Assembly (NCBI GenBank): GCA_035772405.1
Contig: JAYKKM010000028.1
Coordinates: 62,001 to 126,000 of the forward strand
DNA length: 64,000 bases
Direction: 5' to 3'
Origin: Chrysogorgia sp. JL179-B06
Lineage: Eukaryota > Cnidaria > Anthozoa > Scleralcyonacea > Chrysogorgiidae
Shown here: positions 53,980 to 64,000 of the stretch, in pieces
Layout: every line of letters begins with the position of its first letter
Position numbering within the stretch: position 1 is the stretch's first letter
Made by a program: the position numbers and the translations under genes
The notes under the pieces: generated by a model
Databases searched by the model: none
What the model was told of the DNA's origin: nothing
What the model saw: the letters and a program-made list of their open reading frames with translations, nothing else

Positions 53980-56900
53980 CAATTAATGCAATGTTGGAAT
54001 GTAGCAATGCAATGTTGCAATGTAGCAATGTAATGTTGCAATGTAGCAATGCAATGTTCCAATGTAGCAATGTAATGTTGCAATGTAGCAATGCAATGTT
54101 GCAATGTAGCAATGAAATGTTGCAATGTAGTAATACAATGTTGCAATGTAGCAATGCAATGGTGCAATGTAGCAATGTAGCAATGCAATGTAGCAATGTA
54201 GCAACGCAATGTTGCAATGTAGCAATGCAATGTTGCAATGTAGTAATACAATGTTGCAATGTAGCAATGCAATGGTGCAATGTAGCAATGTAGCAATGCA
54301 ATGTAGCAATGTAGCAACGCAATGTTGCAATGTAGCAATGCAATGTTGCAATGTTGCAATTTAGCAATGCAATGTTGCAATGGAGCAATGCAATGTTGCA
54401 ATGCAGCAATGCAATGTTGGAATGGAGCAATTCAATGTTGCAATGTAGCACTGCAATGTTGCAATGTAGCAATGCAATGTAGCAATGTAGCAATGTAATG
54501 TTGCAATGTAGCAATGCAATGTTGCAATGTAGCAATGCAATGTTGCAATGTAGCAATGAAATGTTGCAATGTAGCAATACAATGTTGCAATGCAATGTTG
54601 CAATGTAGCAATGCAATGGTGCAATGTAGCAATGTAGCAATGCAATGTAGCAATGTAGCAATGCAATGTTGCAATGTAGCAATGCAATGTTGCAATATAG
54701 CAATGCAATGTTGCAATGTTGCAATGTAGCAGTGCAATGTTGCAATGGAGCAATGCAATGTTGGAATGGAGCAATGCAATGTTGCAATGTAGCAATGCAA
54801 TGTTGCAATGTAGCAATGCAATGTTGCAACGTAGCAATGCAATGTTGCAATGTAGCAATAAAATGTTGCAATGTAGCAATGCAATGTTGCAATGTAGCAA
54901 TGCAATGCAGCAATGTAGCAATGCAATGTTGCAATGTAGCAATGCAATGTAGCAATGTAGCAATGCAATGTAGCAATGTAGCAACGCAATGTTGCAATGT
55001 AGCAATGCAATGTTGCAATGTAGCAATGCAATGTTGCAATGTTGCAATGTAGCAATGCAATGTTGCAATGGAGCAATGCAATGTTGCAATGTAGCAATGC
55101 AATGTTGGAATGGAGCAATGCAATGTTGCAATGTAGCAATGCAATGTCGGAATGTAGCAATGCAATGTTGCGAAGTAGCAATGCAATGTTGCAATGTAGC
55201 AATGCAATGTTGCAATGTAGTAATGCAATGTTGCAATGGAGCAATGCAATGTTGCAATGTAGCAATGCAATGTTCCAAAGTAGCAATGCAATGTTGCAAT
55301 GTAGCAATGCAATGTTGCAACGTAGCAATACAATGTTGCAATTTAGCAATGCAATGTTGGAATGTAGCAATGCAATGTTGAAATGGAGCAATGCAATGTT
55401 GCAATGGAGCGATGCAATGTTGCAATGGAGCAATGCAATGTTCCAATGGAGCAATGCAATGTTGCAATGGAGCAATGAAATGTTGCAATGTAGCAATGCA
55501 ATGTCGGAATGTAGCAATGCAATGTTGCGAAGTAGCAATGCAATGTTGCAATGTAGCAATGCAATGTTGTAATGTAGTAATGCAATGTTGCAATGGAGCA
55601 ATGCAATGTTGCAATGTAGCAATGCAATGTTCCAAAGTAGCAATGCAATGTTGCAATGTAGCAATGCAATTTTGCAATGTAGCAATGTAATGTTGCAATA
55701 TAGCAATGCAATGTTGCAATGTTGCAATGTAGCAGTGCAATGTTGCAATGGAGCAATGCAATGTTGGAATGGAGCAATGCAATGTTGCAAAGTAGCAATG
55801 CAATGTTGCAATGTAGCAATGCAATGTTGCAACGTAGCAATGCAATGTTGCAACATAGCAATGCAATGTTGCAATGTAGCAATAAAATGTTGCAATGTAG
55901 CAATGCAATGTTGCAATGTAGCAATGCAATGCAGCAATGTACTAATGCAATGTTGCAATGTAGCAATGCAATGTAGCAATGTAGCAATGCAATGTAGCAA
56001 TGTAGCAACGCAATGTTGCAATGTAGCAATGCAATGTTGCAATGTTGCAATGTAGCAATGCAATGTTGCAATGTTGCAATGTAGCAATGCAATGTTGCAA
56101 TGGAGCAACGCAATGTTGCAATGTAGCAATGCAATGTTGGAATGGAGCAATGCAATTTTGCAATGTAGCAATGCAATGTTGCAATGTAGCAATGCAATGT
56201 TGCAACGTAGCAATGCAATGTTGCAATGTAGCAATGCAATGTTGCAATGTAGCAATGCAATGTTGCAATGTAGCAATGCAATGTTGCAATGGAGCAATGC
56301 AATGTTGCAATGTAGCAATGCAATGTTGGAATGGAGCAATGCAATTTTGCAATGTAGCAATGCAATGTTGCAATGTAGCAATGCAATGTTGCAACGTTGC
56401 AATGCAATGTTGCAATGTAGCAATGCAATGTTGCAATGTAGCAATGCAATGTTGCAATGTAGCAATGCAATGTAGCAATGTAGCAATGTAATGTTGCAAT
56501 GTAGCAATGCAATGTTGCAATGTAGCAATGCAATGTTGCAATGTAGCAATGAAATGTTGCAATGTAGCAATACAATGTTGCAATGTAGCAATGCAATGGT
56601 GCAATGTAGCAATGTAGCAATGCAATGTAGCAATGTAGCAATGCAATGTTGCAATGTAGCAATGCAATGTTGCAATGAAGCAATGCAATGTTGCAATGTT
56701 GCAATGGAGCAATGCAATGTTGCAATGGAGCAATGCAATGTTGCAATGGAGCAATGCAATGTTCCAATGGAGCAATGCAATGTTCCAATGGAGCAATGCA
56801 ATGTTGCAATGGAGCAATGCAATGTTGCAATGTAGCAATGCAATGTTGCAATGTAGCAATGCAATGTAGCAATGTAGCAATGCAATGTAGCAATGTAGCA

Positions 56901-57376
56901 ACGCAATGTTGCAATGTAGCAATGCAATGTTGCAATGTTGCAATGTAGCAATGCAATGTTGCAATGTTGCAATGTAGCAATGCAATGTTGCAATGGAGCA
57001 ACGCAATGTTGCAATGTAGCAATGCAATGTTGGAATGGAGCAATGCAATTTCGCAAAGTAGCAATGCAATGTTGCAATGTAGCAATGCAATGTTGCAACG
57101 TAGCAATGCAATGTTGCAATGTAGCAATGCAATGTTGCAATGTAGCAATGCAATGTTGCAATGTAGCAATGCAATGTTGCAATGTAGCAATGCAATGTTG
57201 CAACGTAGCAATGCAATGTTGCAATGTAGCAATAAAATGTTGCAATGTAGCAATGCAATGTTGCAATGTAGCAATGCAATGTAGCAATGTAGCAATGTAA
57301 TGTTGCAATGTAGCAATGCAATGTTGCAATGTAGCAATGCAATGTTGCAATGTAGCAATGCAATGTTGCAATGTAG
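53980..57376 (-). repeat. Diverged HOR, copy A (about 3.4 kb)
   Basis: Begins with a 5-bp join, CAATTAATGC, found again 3397 bp later. Specific mutated sites recur downstream at a fixed 3379-bp offset: GTCGG sites (TCGG at 55147 and 55504) reappear at 58526 and 58883, and unit series starting at 56491 and 56935 reappear at 59870 and 60314. Copy A carries a local duplication of about 114-118 bp near 54127-54355 that copy B lacks. Inside it, a segment of about 893 bp is repeated (56042 to 56935). Confidence 0.85.
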
Positions 57377-60300
57377 CAATTAATGCAATGTTGGAATGTA
57401 GCAATGCAATGTTGCAATGTAGCAATGTAATGTTGCAATGTAGCAATGCAATGTTCCAATGTAGCAATGTAATGTTGCAATGTAGCAATGCAATGTTGCA
57501 ATGTAGCAATGAAATGTTGCAATGTAGTAATACAATGTTGCAATGTAGCAATGCAATGGTGCAATGTAGCAATGTAGCAATGCAATGTAGCAATGTAGCA
57601 ACGCAATGTTGCAATGTTGCAATGTTGCAATGTTGCAATTTAGCAATGCAATGTTGCAATGGAGCAATGCAATGTTGCAATGCAGCAATGCAATGTTGGA
57701 ATGGAGCAATTCAATGTTGCAATGTAGCAATGCAATGTTGCAATGTAGCAATGCAATGTTGCAACGTAGCAATGCAATGTTGCAATGTAGCAATGCAATG
57801 TTGCAATGTAGCACTGCAATGTTGCAATGTAGCAATGCAATGTAGCAATGTAGCAATGTAATGTTGCAATGTAGCAATGCAATGTTGCAATGTAGCAATG
57901 CAATGTTGCAATGTAGCAATGAAATGTTGCAATGTAGCAATACAATGTTGCAATGCAATGTTGCAATGTAGCAATGCAATGGTGCAATGTAGCAATGTAG
58001 CAATGCAATGTAGCAATGTAGCAATGCAATGTTGCAATGTAGCAATGCAATGTTGCAATATAGCAATGCAATGTTGCAATGTTGCAATGTTGCAATGTAG
58101 CAGTGCAATGTTGCAATGGAGCAATGCAATGTTGGAATGGAGCAATGCAATGTTGCAATGTAGCAATGCAATGTTGCAATGTAGCAATGCAATGTTGCAA
58201 CGTAGCAATGCAATGTTGCAATGTAGCAATAAAATGTTGCAATGTAGCAATGCAATGTTGCAATGTAGCAATGCAATGCAGCAATGTAGCAATGCAATGT
58301 TGCAATGTAGCAATGCAATGTAGCAATGTAGCAATGCAATGTAGCAATGTAGCAACGCAATGTTGCAATGTAGCAATGCAATGTTGCAATGTTGCAATAT
58401 AGCAATGCAATGTTGCAATGTTGCAATGTAGCAATGCAATGTTGCAATGGAGCAACGCAATGTTGCAATGTAGCAATGCAATGTTGGAATGGAGCAATGC
58501 AATTTTGCAATGTAGCAATGCAATGTCGGAATGTAGCAATGCAATGTTGCGAAGTAGCAATGCAATGTTGCAATGTAGCAATGCAATGTTGTAATGTAGT
58601 AATGCAATGTTGCAATGGAGCAATGCAATGTTGCAATGTAGCAATGCAATGTTCCAAAGTAGCAATGCAATGTTGCAATGTAGCAATGCAATGTTGCAAC
58701 GTAGCAATACAATGTTGCAATTTAGCAATGCAATGTTGGAATGTAGCAATGCAATGTTGAAATGGAGCAATGCAATGTTGCAATGGAGCGATGCAATGTT
58801 GCAATGGAGCAATGCAATGTTCCAATGGAGCAATGCAATGTTGCAATGGAGCAATGAAATGTTGCAATGTAGCAATGCAATGTCGGAATGTAGCAATGCA
58901 ATGTTGCGAAGTAGCAATGCAATGTTGCAATGTAGCAATGCAATGTTGTAATGTAGTAATGCAATGTTGCAATGGAGCAATGCAATGTTGCAATGTAGCA
59001 ATGCAATGTTCCAAAGTAGCAATGCAATGTTGCAATGTAGCAATGCAATTTTGCAATGTAGCAATGTAATGTTGCAATATAGCAATGCAATGTTGCAATG
59101 TTGCAATGTAGCAGTGCAATGTTGCAATGGAGCAATGCAATGTTGGAATGGAGCAATGCAATGTTGCAATGTAGCAATGCAATGTTGCAATGTAGCAATG
59201 CAATGTTGCAACGTAGCAATGCAATGTTGCAACGTAGCAATGCAATGTTGCAATGTAGCAATAAAATGTTGCAATGTAGCAATGCAATGTTGCAATGTAG
59301 CAATGCAATGCAGCAATGTACTAATGCAATGTTGCAATGTAGCAATGCAATGTAGCAATGTAGCAATGCAATGTAGCAATGTAGCAACGCAATGTTGCAA
59401 TGTAGCAATGCAATGTTGCAATGTAGCAATGCAATGTTGCAATGTTGCAATGTAGCAATGCAATGTTGCAATGTTGCAATGTAGCAACGCAATGTTGCAA
59501 TGTAGCAATGCAATGTTGGAATGGAGCAATGCAATTTTGCAATGTAGCAATGCAATGTTGCAATGTAGCAATGCAATGTTGCAACGTAGCAATGCAATGT
59601 TGCAATGTAGCAATGCAATGTTGCAATGTAGCAATGCAATGTTGCAATGTAGCAATGCAATGTTGCAATGGAGCAATGCAATGTTGCAATGTAGCAATGC
59701 AATGTTGGAATGGAGCAATGCAATTTTGCAATGTAGCAATGCAATGTTGCAATGTAGCAATGCAATGTTGCAATGTAGCAATGCAATGTTGCAATGTAGC
59801 AATGCAATGTTGCAATGTAGCAATGCAATGTTGCAATGTAGCAATGCAATGTAGCAATGTAGCAATGTAATGTTGCAATGTAGCAATGCAATGTTGCAAT
59901 GTAGCAATGCAATGTTTCAATGTAGCAATGAAATGTTGCAATGTAGCAATACAATGTTGCAATGTAGCAATGCAATGGTGCAATGTAGCAATGTAGCAAT
60001 GCAATGTAGCAATGTAGCAATGCAATGTTGCAATGTAGCAATGCAATGTTGCAATGAAGCAATGCAATGTTGCAATGTTGCAATGGAGCAATGCAATGTT
60101 GCAATGGAGCAATGCAATGTTGCAATGGAGCAATGCAATGTTCCAATGGAGCAATGCAATGTTGCAATGGAGCAATGCAATGTTGCAATGGAGCAATGCA
60201 ATGTTGCAATGTAGCAATGCAATGTTGCAATGTAGCAATGCAATGTAGCAATGTAGCAATGCAATGTAGCAATGTAGCAACGCAATGTTGCAATGTAGCA

Positions 60301-60760
60301 ATGCAATGTTGCAATGTTGCAATGTAGCAATGCAATGTTGCAATGTTGCAATGTAGCAATGCAATGTTGCAATGGAGCAATGCAATGTTGCAATGTAGCA
60401 ATGCAATGTTGGAATGGAGCAATGCAATTTCGCAAAGTAGCAATGCAATGTTGCAATGTAGCAATGCAATGTTGCAACGTAGCAATGCAATGTTGCAATG
60501 TAGCAATGCAATGTTGCAATGTAGCAATGCAATGTTGCAATGTAGCAATGCAATGTTGCAATGGAGCAATGCAATGTTGCAATGTAGCAATGCAATGTTG
60601 GAATGGAGCAATGCAATTTTGCAATGTAGCAATGCAATGTTGCAATGTAGCAATGCAATGTTGCAACGTAGCAATGCAATGTTGCAATGTAGCAATGCAA
60701 TGTTGCAATGTAGCAATGCAATGTTGCAATGTAGCAATGCAATGTAGCAATGTAGCAATG
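57377..60760 (-). repeat. Diverged HOR, copy B (about 3.4 kb)
   Basis: Tandem direct copy of the preceding segment at a 3379-bp offset over most of its length (3397 at its start, about 3279 after the indel near 57.6 kb). It repeats many private substitutions, including runs of TGGAGC units (58770-58860, matching 55391-55481). The internal 893-bp repeat is also present (about 59442 to 60314, here 872 bp). A mutated block was duplicated long after the mutations arose. Confidence 0.85.
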
Positions 60761-61079
60761 TAATGTTGCAATGTAGCAATGCAATGTTGCAATGTAGCAA
60801 TGCAATGTTGCAATGTAGCAATGAAATGTTGCAATGTAGCAATACAATGTTGCAATGTAGCAATGCAATGGTGCAATGTAGCAATGTAGCAATGCAATGT
60901 AGCAATGTAGCAATGCAATGTTGCAATGTAGCAATGCAATGTTGCAATGAAGCAATGCAATGTTGCAATGTTGCAATGTAGCAATGCAATGTTGCAATGG
61001 AGCAATGCAATGTTGCAATGGAGCAATGCAATGTTGCAATGAAGCAATGCAATGTTGCAATGTTGCAATGGAGCAATGC

Positions 61080-63050
61080 AATGTCGGAATGTAGCAATGC
61101 AATGTTGCGAAGTAGCAATGCAATGTTGCAATGTAGCAATGCAATGTTGCAATGTAGTAATGCAATGTTGCAATGTAGCAATGATATGTTGCAATGTATA
61201 GTAGCAATGCAATGTTGCAATGTAGCAATGCAATGTTGCAATGTAGCAATGCAATGTTGCAATGTTTTAATGTAGCAATGCAATGTTGCAATGGAGCAAT
61301 GCAATGTTGGAATGGAGCAATGCAATGTTGCAATGTAGCAATGCAATGTTGCAATGTAGCAATGCAATGTTGCAACGTAGCAATGCAATGTTGCAATGTA
61401 GCAATAAAATGTTGCAATGTAGCAATGCAATGTTGCAATGTAGCAATGCAATGTAGCAATGTAGCAATGTAATGTTGCAATGTAGCAATGCAATGTTGCA
61501 ATGTAGCAATGCAATGTTGCAATGTAGCAATGCAATGTTGCAATGTAGCAATGCAATGTTGGAATGTAGCAATGCAATGTTGCAATGTAGCAATGTAATG
61601 TTGCAATGTAGCAATGCAATGTTCCAATGTAGCAATGTAATGTTGCAATGTAGCAATGCAATGTTGCAATGTAGCAATGAAATGTTGCAATGTAGCAATA
61701 CAATGTTGCAATGTAGCAATGCAATGGTGCAATGTAGCAATGTAGCAATGCAATGTAGCAATGTAGCAACGCAATGTTGCAATGTAGCAATGCAATGTTG
61801 CAATGTTGCAATGTAGCAATGCAATGTTGCAATGTTGCAATGTAGCAATGCAATGTTGCAATGTAGCAATGCAATGTTGCAATGTAGCAATGTAATGTTG
61901 GAATGGAGCAATGCAATGTTGCAATGTAGCAATGCAATGTTGCAATGTAGCAATACAATGTTGCAATGTAGCAATGCAATGGTGCAATGTAGCAATGTAG
62001 CAATGCAATGTAGCAATGTAGCAACGCAATGTTGCAATGTAGCAATGCAATGTTGCAATGTTGCAATGTAGCAATGCAATGTTGCAATGTAGCAATGCAA
62101 TGTTGCAATGTTGCAATGTAGCAATGCAATGTTGCAATGTAGCAATGCAATGTTGCAATGTAGCAATGCAATGTCGGAATGTAGCAATGCAATGTTGCGA
62201 AGTAGCAATGCAATGTTGCAATGTAGCAATGCAATGTTGCAATGTAGTAATGCAATGTTGCAATGTAGCAATGATATGTTGCAATGTATAGTAGCAATGC
62301 AATGTTGCAATGTAGCAATGCAATGTTGCAATGTAGCAATGCAATGTTGCAATGTTTTAATGTAGCAATGCAATGTTGCAATGGAGCAATGCAATGTTGC
62401 AATGTTGCAATGTAGCAATGCAATGTAGCAATGTAGCAATGTAATGTTGCAATGTAGCAATGCAATGTTGCAATGTAGCAATGCAATGCTGCAATGTAGC
62501 AATGCAATGTTGCAATGTAGCAATGCAATGTTGGAATGTAGCAATGCAATGTTGCAATGTAGCAATGTAATGTTGCAATGTAGCAATGCAATGTTCCAAT
62601 GTAGCAATGTAATGTTGCAATGTAGCAATGCAATGTTGCAATGTAGCAATGAAATGTTGCAATGTAGCAATACAATGTTGCAATGTAGCAATGCAATGGT
62701 GCAATGTAGCAATGTAGCAATGCAATGTAGCAATGTAGCAACGCAATGTTGCAATGTAGCAATGCAATGTTGCAATGTTGCAATGTAGCAATGCAATGTT
62801 GCAATGTTGCAATGTAGCAATGCAATGTTGCAATGTAGCAATGCAATGTTGCAATGTAGCAATGTAATGTTGGAATGGAGCAATGCAATGTTGCAATGTA
62901 GCAATGCAATGTTGCAATGTAGCAATACAATGTTGCAATGTAGCAATGCAATGGTGCAATGTAGCAATGTAGCAATGCAATGTAGCAATGTAGCAACGCA
63001 ATGTTGCAATGTAGCAATGCAATGTTGCAATGTTGCAATGTAGCAATGCA
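61080..63050 (-). repeat. Edge duplication, 1090/972-bp offset
   Basis: A segment marked by GTCGG, TTGCGAAG, GATATG, GTATAGTAGC and TTTTAATG (TCGG at 61084, GATATG at 61183) recurs at 62174 and 62273, an offset of 1090. The following part (unit series starting 61472 and 61832) recurs at 62444 and 62804, an offset of 972. The 118-bp difference is a deletion of units between the two parts. A shorter third partial copy starts near 63059. Confidence 0.83.
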
Positions 63051-63583
63051 ATGTTGCAATGTTGCAATGTAGCAATGCAATGTTGCAATGTAGCAATGCA
63101 ATGTTGCAATGTAGCAATGTAATGTTGGAATGGAGCAATGCAATGTTGCAATGTAGCAATGCAATGTTGCAATGTAGCAATGCAATGTTGCAACGTAGCA
63201 ATGCAATGTTGCAATGTAGCAATGCAATGTTGCAATGCAGCAATGCAATGTTGCAATGTAGCAATGCAATGTAGCAATGTAGCAATGTAATGTTGCAATG
63301 TAGCAATGCAATGTTGCAATGTAGCAATGCAATGTTGCAATGTAGCAATGAAATGTTGCAATGTAGCAATACAATGTTGCAATGTAGCAATGCAATGGTG
63401 CAATGTAGCAATGTAGCAATGCAATGTAGCAATGTAGCAATGCAATGTTGCAATGTAGCAATGCAATGTTGCAATGTAGCAATGCAATGTTGCAATGTTA
63501 CAATGTAGCAATGCAATGTTGCAATGGAGCAATGCAATGTTGCAATGGAGCACATACATGTCCAATACTGTCGAATAGATTCC

Positions 63584-63609
63584 ATTCGTACGATTCGTAC
63601 GATTCGTGA
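63584..63609 (+). repeat. 9-bp tandem repeat, nearly three copies
   Basis: ATTCGTACG at 63584-63592 and 63593-63601, then ATTCGTGA at 63602-63609. The CGATTCGT core also occurs in the larger direct repeats further right, suggesting a common origin. Confidence 0.9.
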
Positions 63610-63636
63610 AACCGTAACTTGATACCGCATGATGCT

Positions 63637-63666
63637 GAGTAGGAAGTAAGGAGAGTAGGAAGTAAG
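63637..63666 (+). repeat. 14-bp direct repeat
   Basis: GAGTAGGAAGTAAG at 63637-63650 and 63653-63666, 16 bp apart, purine-rich on the + strand. No further copies are seen. Confidence 0.9.
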
Positions 63667-63687
63667 GGCAGATTCGTCAGTCCAATA

Positions 63688-63749
63688 GTCCGATTTGTCC
63701 GATCGTGACGAATCGTGAAATTGGTGACGTTAACATGGTTACGCTGCAT
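63688..63749 (+). repeat. 62-bp direct repeat, copy 1
   Basis: Identical to 63800-63861 in 61 of 62 positions (A at 63732 against T at 63844), offset 112 bp. It opens with GTCCGATTTGTCCGATCGTG and ends ACGCTGCAT. A weaker relative may lie at about 63600-63620 (CGATTCGTGAAACCGTAAC). Confidence 0.92.
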
Positions 63750-63793
63750 GTGACTTAGGTAGAAGAGGTACAGGAAAAGTCCGTCCAATCGTC

Positions 63794-63827
63794 CGATTCG
63801 TCCGATTTGTCCGATCGTGACGAATCG
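63794..63827 (+). other. Inverted repeat, 9-bp stem
   Basis: CGATTCGTC at 63794-63802 pairs with GACGAATCG at 63819-63827, leaving a 16-base loop. At copy 1 the equivalent arms (63671-63678 and 63707-63714) form an 8-bp stem with a 28-base loop. Function unknown; there is no T-tract after it, so it does not resemble a simple terminator. Confidence 0.75.
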
Positions 63828-63861
63828 TGAAATTGGTGACGTTTACATGGTTACGCTGCAT
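63800..63861 (+). repeat. 62-bp direct repeat, copy 2
   Basis: Second copy of 63688-63749 with one mismatch. Immediately upstream it has one more 9-bp GTCCGATTC unit than copy 1, so the start of the element is itself a short tandem repeat. Confidence 0.92.
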
Positions 63862-63873
63862 ATACTCCTAACA

Positions 63874-63906
63874 ATTGCTTCGTTCTATTTATAAACCATG
63901 AAGCAA
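63874..63906 (+). repeat. 33-bp direct repeat, copy 1, with 7-bp inverted ends
   Basis: Matches 63954-63986 in 30 of 33 positions, offset 80 bp. It contains CTATTTATAAA, an A/T-rich TATA-like stretch. TTGCTTC at 63875-63881 and GAAGCAA at 63900-63906 are inverted, with an 18-base loop. Possibly a decayed small mobile element or a core promoter piece; too short to decide. Confidence 0.85.
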
Positions 63907-63953
63907 CATATACATATATCACTTATTGCCAACATTTCACTATCATATATGTT

Positions 63954-63986
63954 ATTGCTTCGTTCTATTTATAAACCACGTCGCAA
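63954..63986 (+). repeat. 33-bp direct repeat, copy 2
   Basis: Copy of 63874-63906 with three mismatches (63979, 63981 and 63982). These break the right inverted end seen in copy 1. The A/T-rich CTATTTATAAA core is conserved. The window ends 14 bases later. Confidence 0.85.
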
Positions 63987-64000
63987 GCGTGCCTCAGCGG

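Larger units (their letters stand above)
52241..63551 (-). repeat. Diverged edge of the satellite array
   Basis: The same 21-bp unit, but with many substitutions: TGTAGC to TGGAGC, TTGCAATG to TTGGAATG, GCAATG to GAAATG, GTAGC to GTAAC or GTCGG, and others. Length variants are mostly an extra or missing 8-bp module. The mutated units are themselves arranged in HORs (3379 bp, about 893 bp, and 972/1090 bp). The array ends at 63551, directly against non-satellite DNA. Known behaviour of satellites: units near an array edge are homogenised less by unequal exchange and keep mutations; this stretch fits that pattern. Confidence 0.93.
63552..64000. other. Non-satellite flank with no gene seen
   Basis: The array stops at 63551 after a TGGAGC unit and sequence of different composition begins. 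It holds short direct repeats, two small inverted repeats and TATA-like stretches, listed separately. The only sizeable open frame (minus strand, 63788 down into the satellite at 63498) is made largely of translated short repeats and satellite, so I do not call it a gene. No tRNA, rRNA or transposase fragment is visible. The flank does not identify the organism. Confidence 0.85.

Noticed and set aside
1..63551. CRISPR array
   Set aside because: There are no unique spacers between repeats; units abut directly, and no cas genes are present.
1..63551. Telomeric repeat tract (some yeasts have units of 20-25 bp)
   Set aside because: Neither strand is G-rich in the telomeric manner, the tract is too long, it contains HORs and an inversion, and it is followed by non-satellite DNA rather than a chromosome end.
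1..63551. C/EBP-like or other factor sites from ATTGCAA/TTGCAAT motifs
   Set aside because: Such short matches are unavoidable in a TTGCAA-containing unit repeated about 3,000 times; they carry no information on their own.
63498..63788. 96-codon minus-strand open frame crossing the array boundary
   Set aside because: About 18 codons are satellite and much of the rest translates the 9-, 14- and 62-bp repeats. No recognisable domain.
63688..63861. Terminal direct repeats of an insertion
   Set aside because: The 62-bp copies enclose only 50 bp and no target-site duplication is recognisable; simple tandem duplication explains them better.
63884..63896. TATA-box or MADS/MEF2-type site in CTATTTATAAA
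   Set aside because: The A/T-rich core matches such motifs, but it lies in a short duplicated element with no nearby coding sequence, so a promoter call is not supported.

Overview
The window is almost entirely one satellite-type tandem array and contains no gene I can support. Positions 1-63551 are built from a 21-bp unit made of three modules that all end in CATTG: CTACATTG + CAACATTG + CATTG. Positions 1-21470 carry it on the + strand and about 21488-63551 carry its reverse complement. The last 449 bases (63552-64000) are non-satellite flank with short repeats of their own. The array runs off the left edge of the window. An array of more than 63 kb with higher-order repeats (HORs), very uniform blocks and a mutated edge points to eukaryotic nuclear heterochromatin (centromeric, pericentromeric or subtelomeric). 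I cannot identify the organism; nothing looks bacterial, viral or organellar.

The main result is that the array is a giant palindrome. Landmarks in 1-21470 recur in reverse order and opposite orientation in about 21488-42950, and mirrored coordinates add up to nearly the same value throughout (42948 in the outer arms, 42952-42997 further in). The example I checked base by base: a 16-bp short unit at 894-909 beside 46 uninterrupted units at 910-1875 is mirrored by a 16-bp unit at 42039-42054 beside 46 uninterrupted units at 41073-42038. The axis this predicts (about 21474-21494) is where the strand switches, through three overlapping perfect palindromes at 21466-21494. The arms are collinear but not identical: each has private substitutions, some mirrored sites differ by one base in length, and 19.95-22.17 kb around the axis is dense with small indels.

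Layout: 1-2.4 kb very regular outer left arm; 2.47-10.5 kb HORs of about 2.8 kb with 707-bp subunits; 10.5-19.9 kb regular array with mutated patches at 15.5-16.3 and 18.26-18.74 kb; 19.95-22.17 kb indel-rich zone with the inversion axis; 22.17-42.95 kb inner to outer right arm with mutated patches at 24.5-25.05, 28.65-28.73 and 37.0-37.24 kb; 42.95-52.2 kb more regular array in the right-arm orientation, repeating cassettes at an 8417-bp spacing; 52.2-63.55 kb a diverged edge containing a 3379-bp tandem HOR and a smaller 972/1090-bp duplication; 63.55-64.0 kb flank.

The very long open frames across the window, up to about 6,200 codons, are a by-product of the repeat. The unit is 21 bp (7 codons) and the CTACATTG-containing strand has no stop in any frame, so all three frames stay open whatever the indels. 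They are not annotated as genes.
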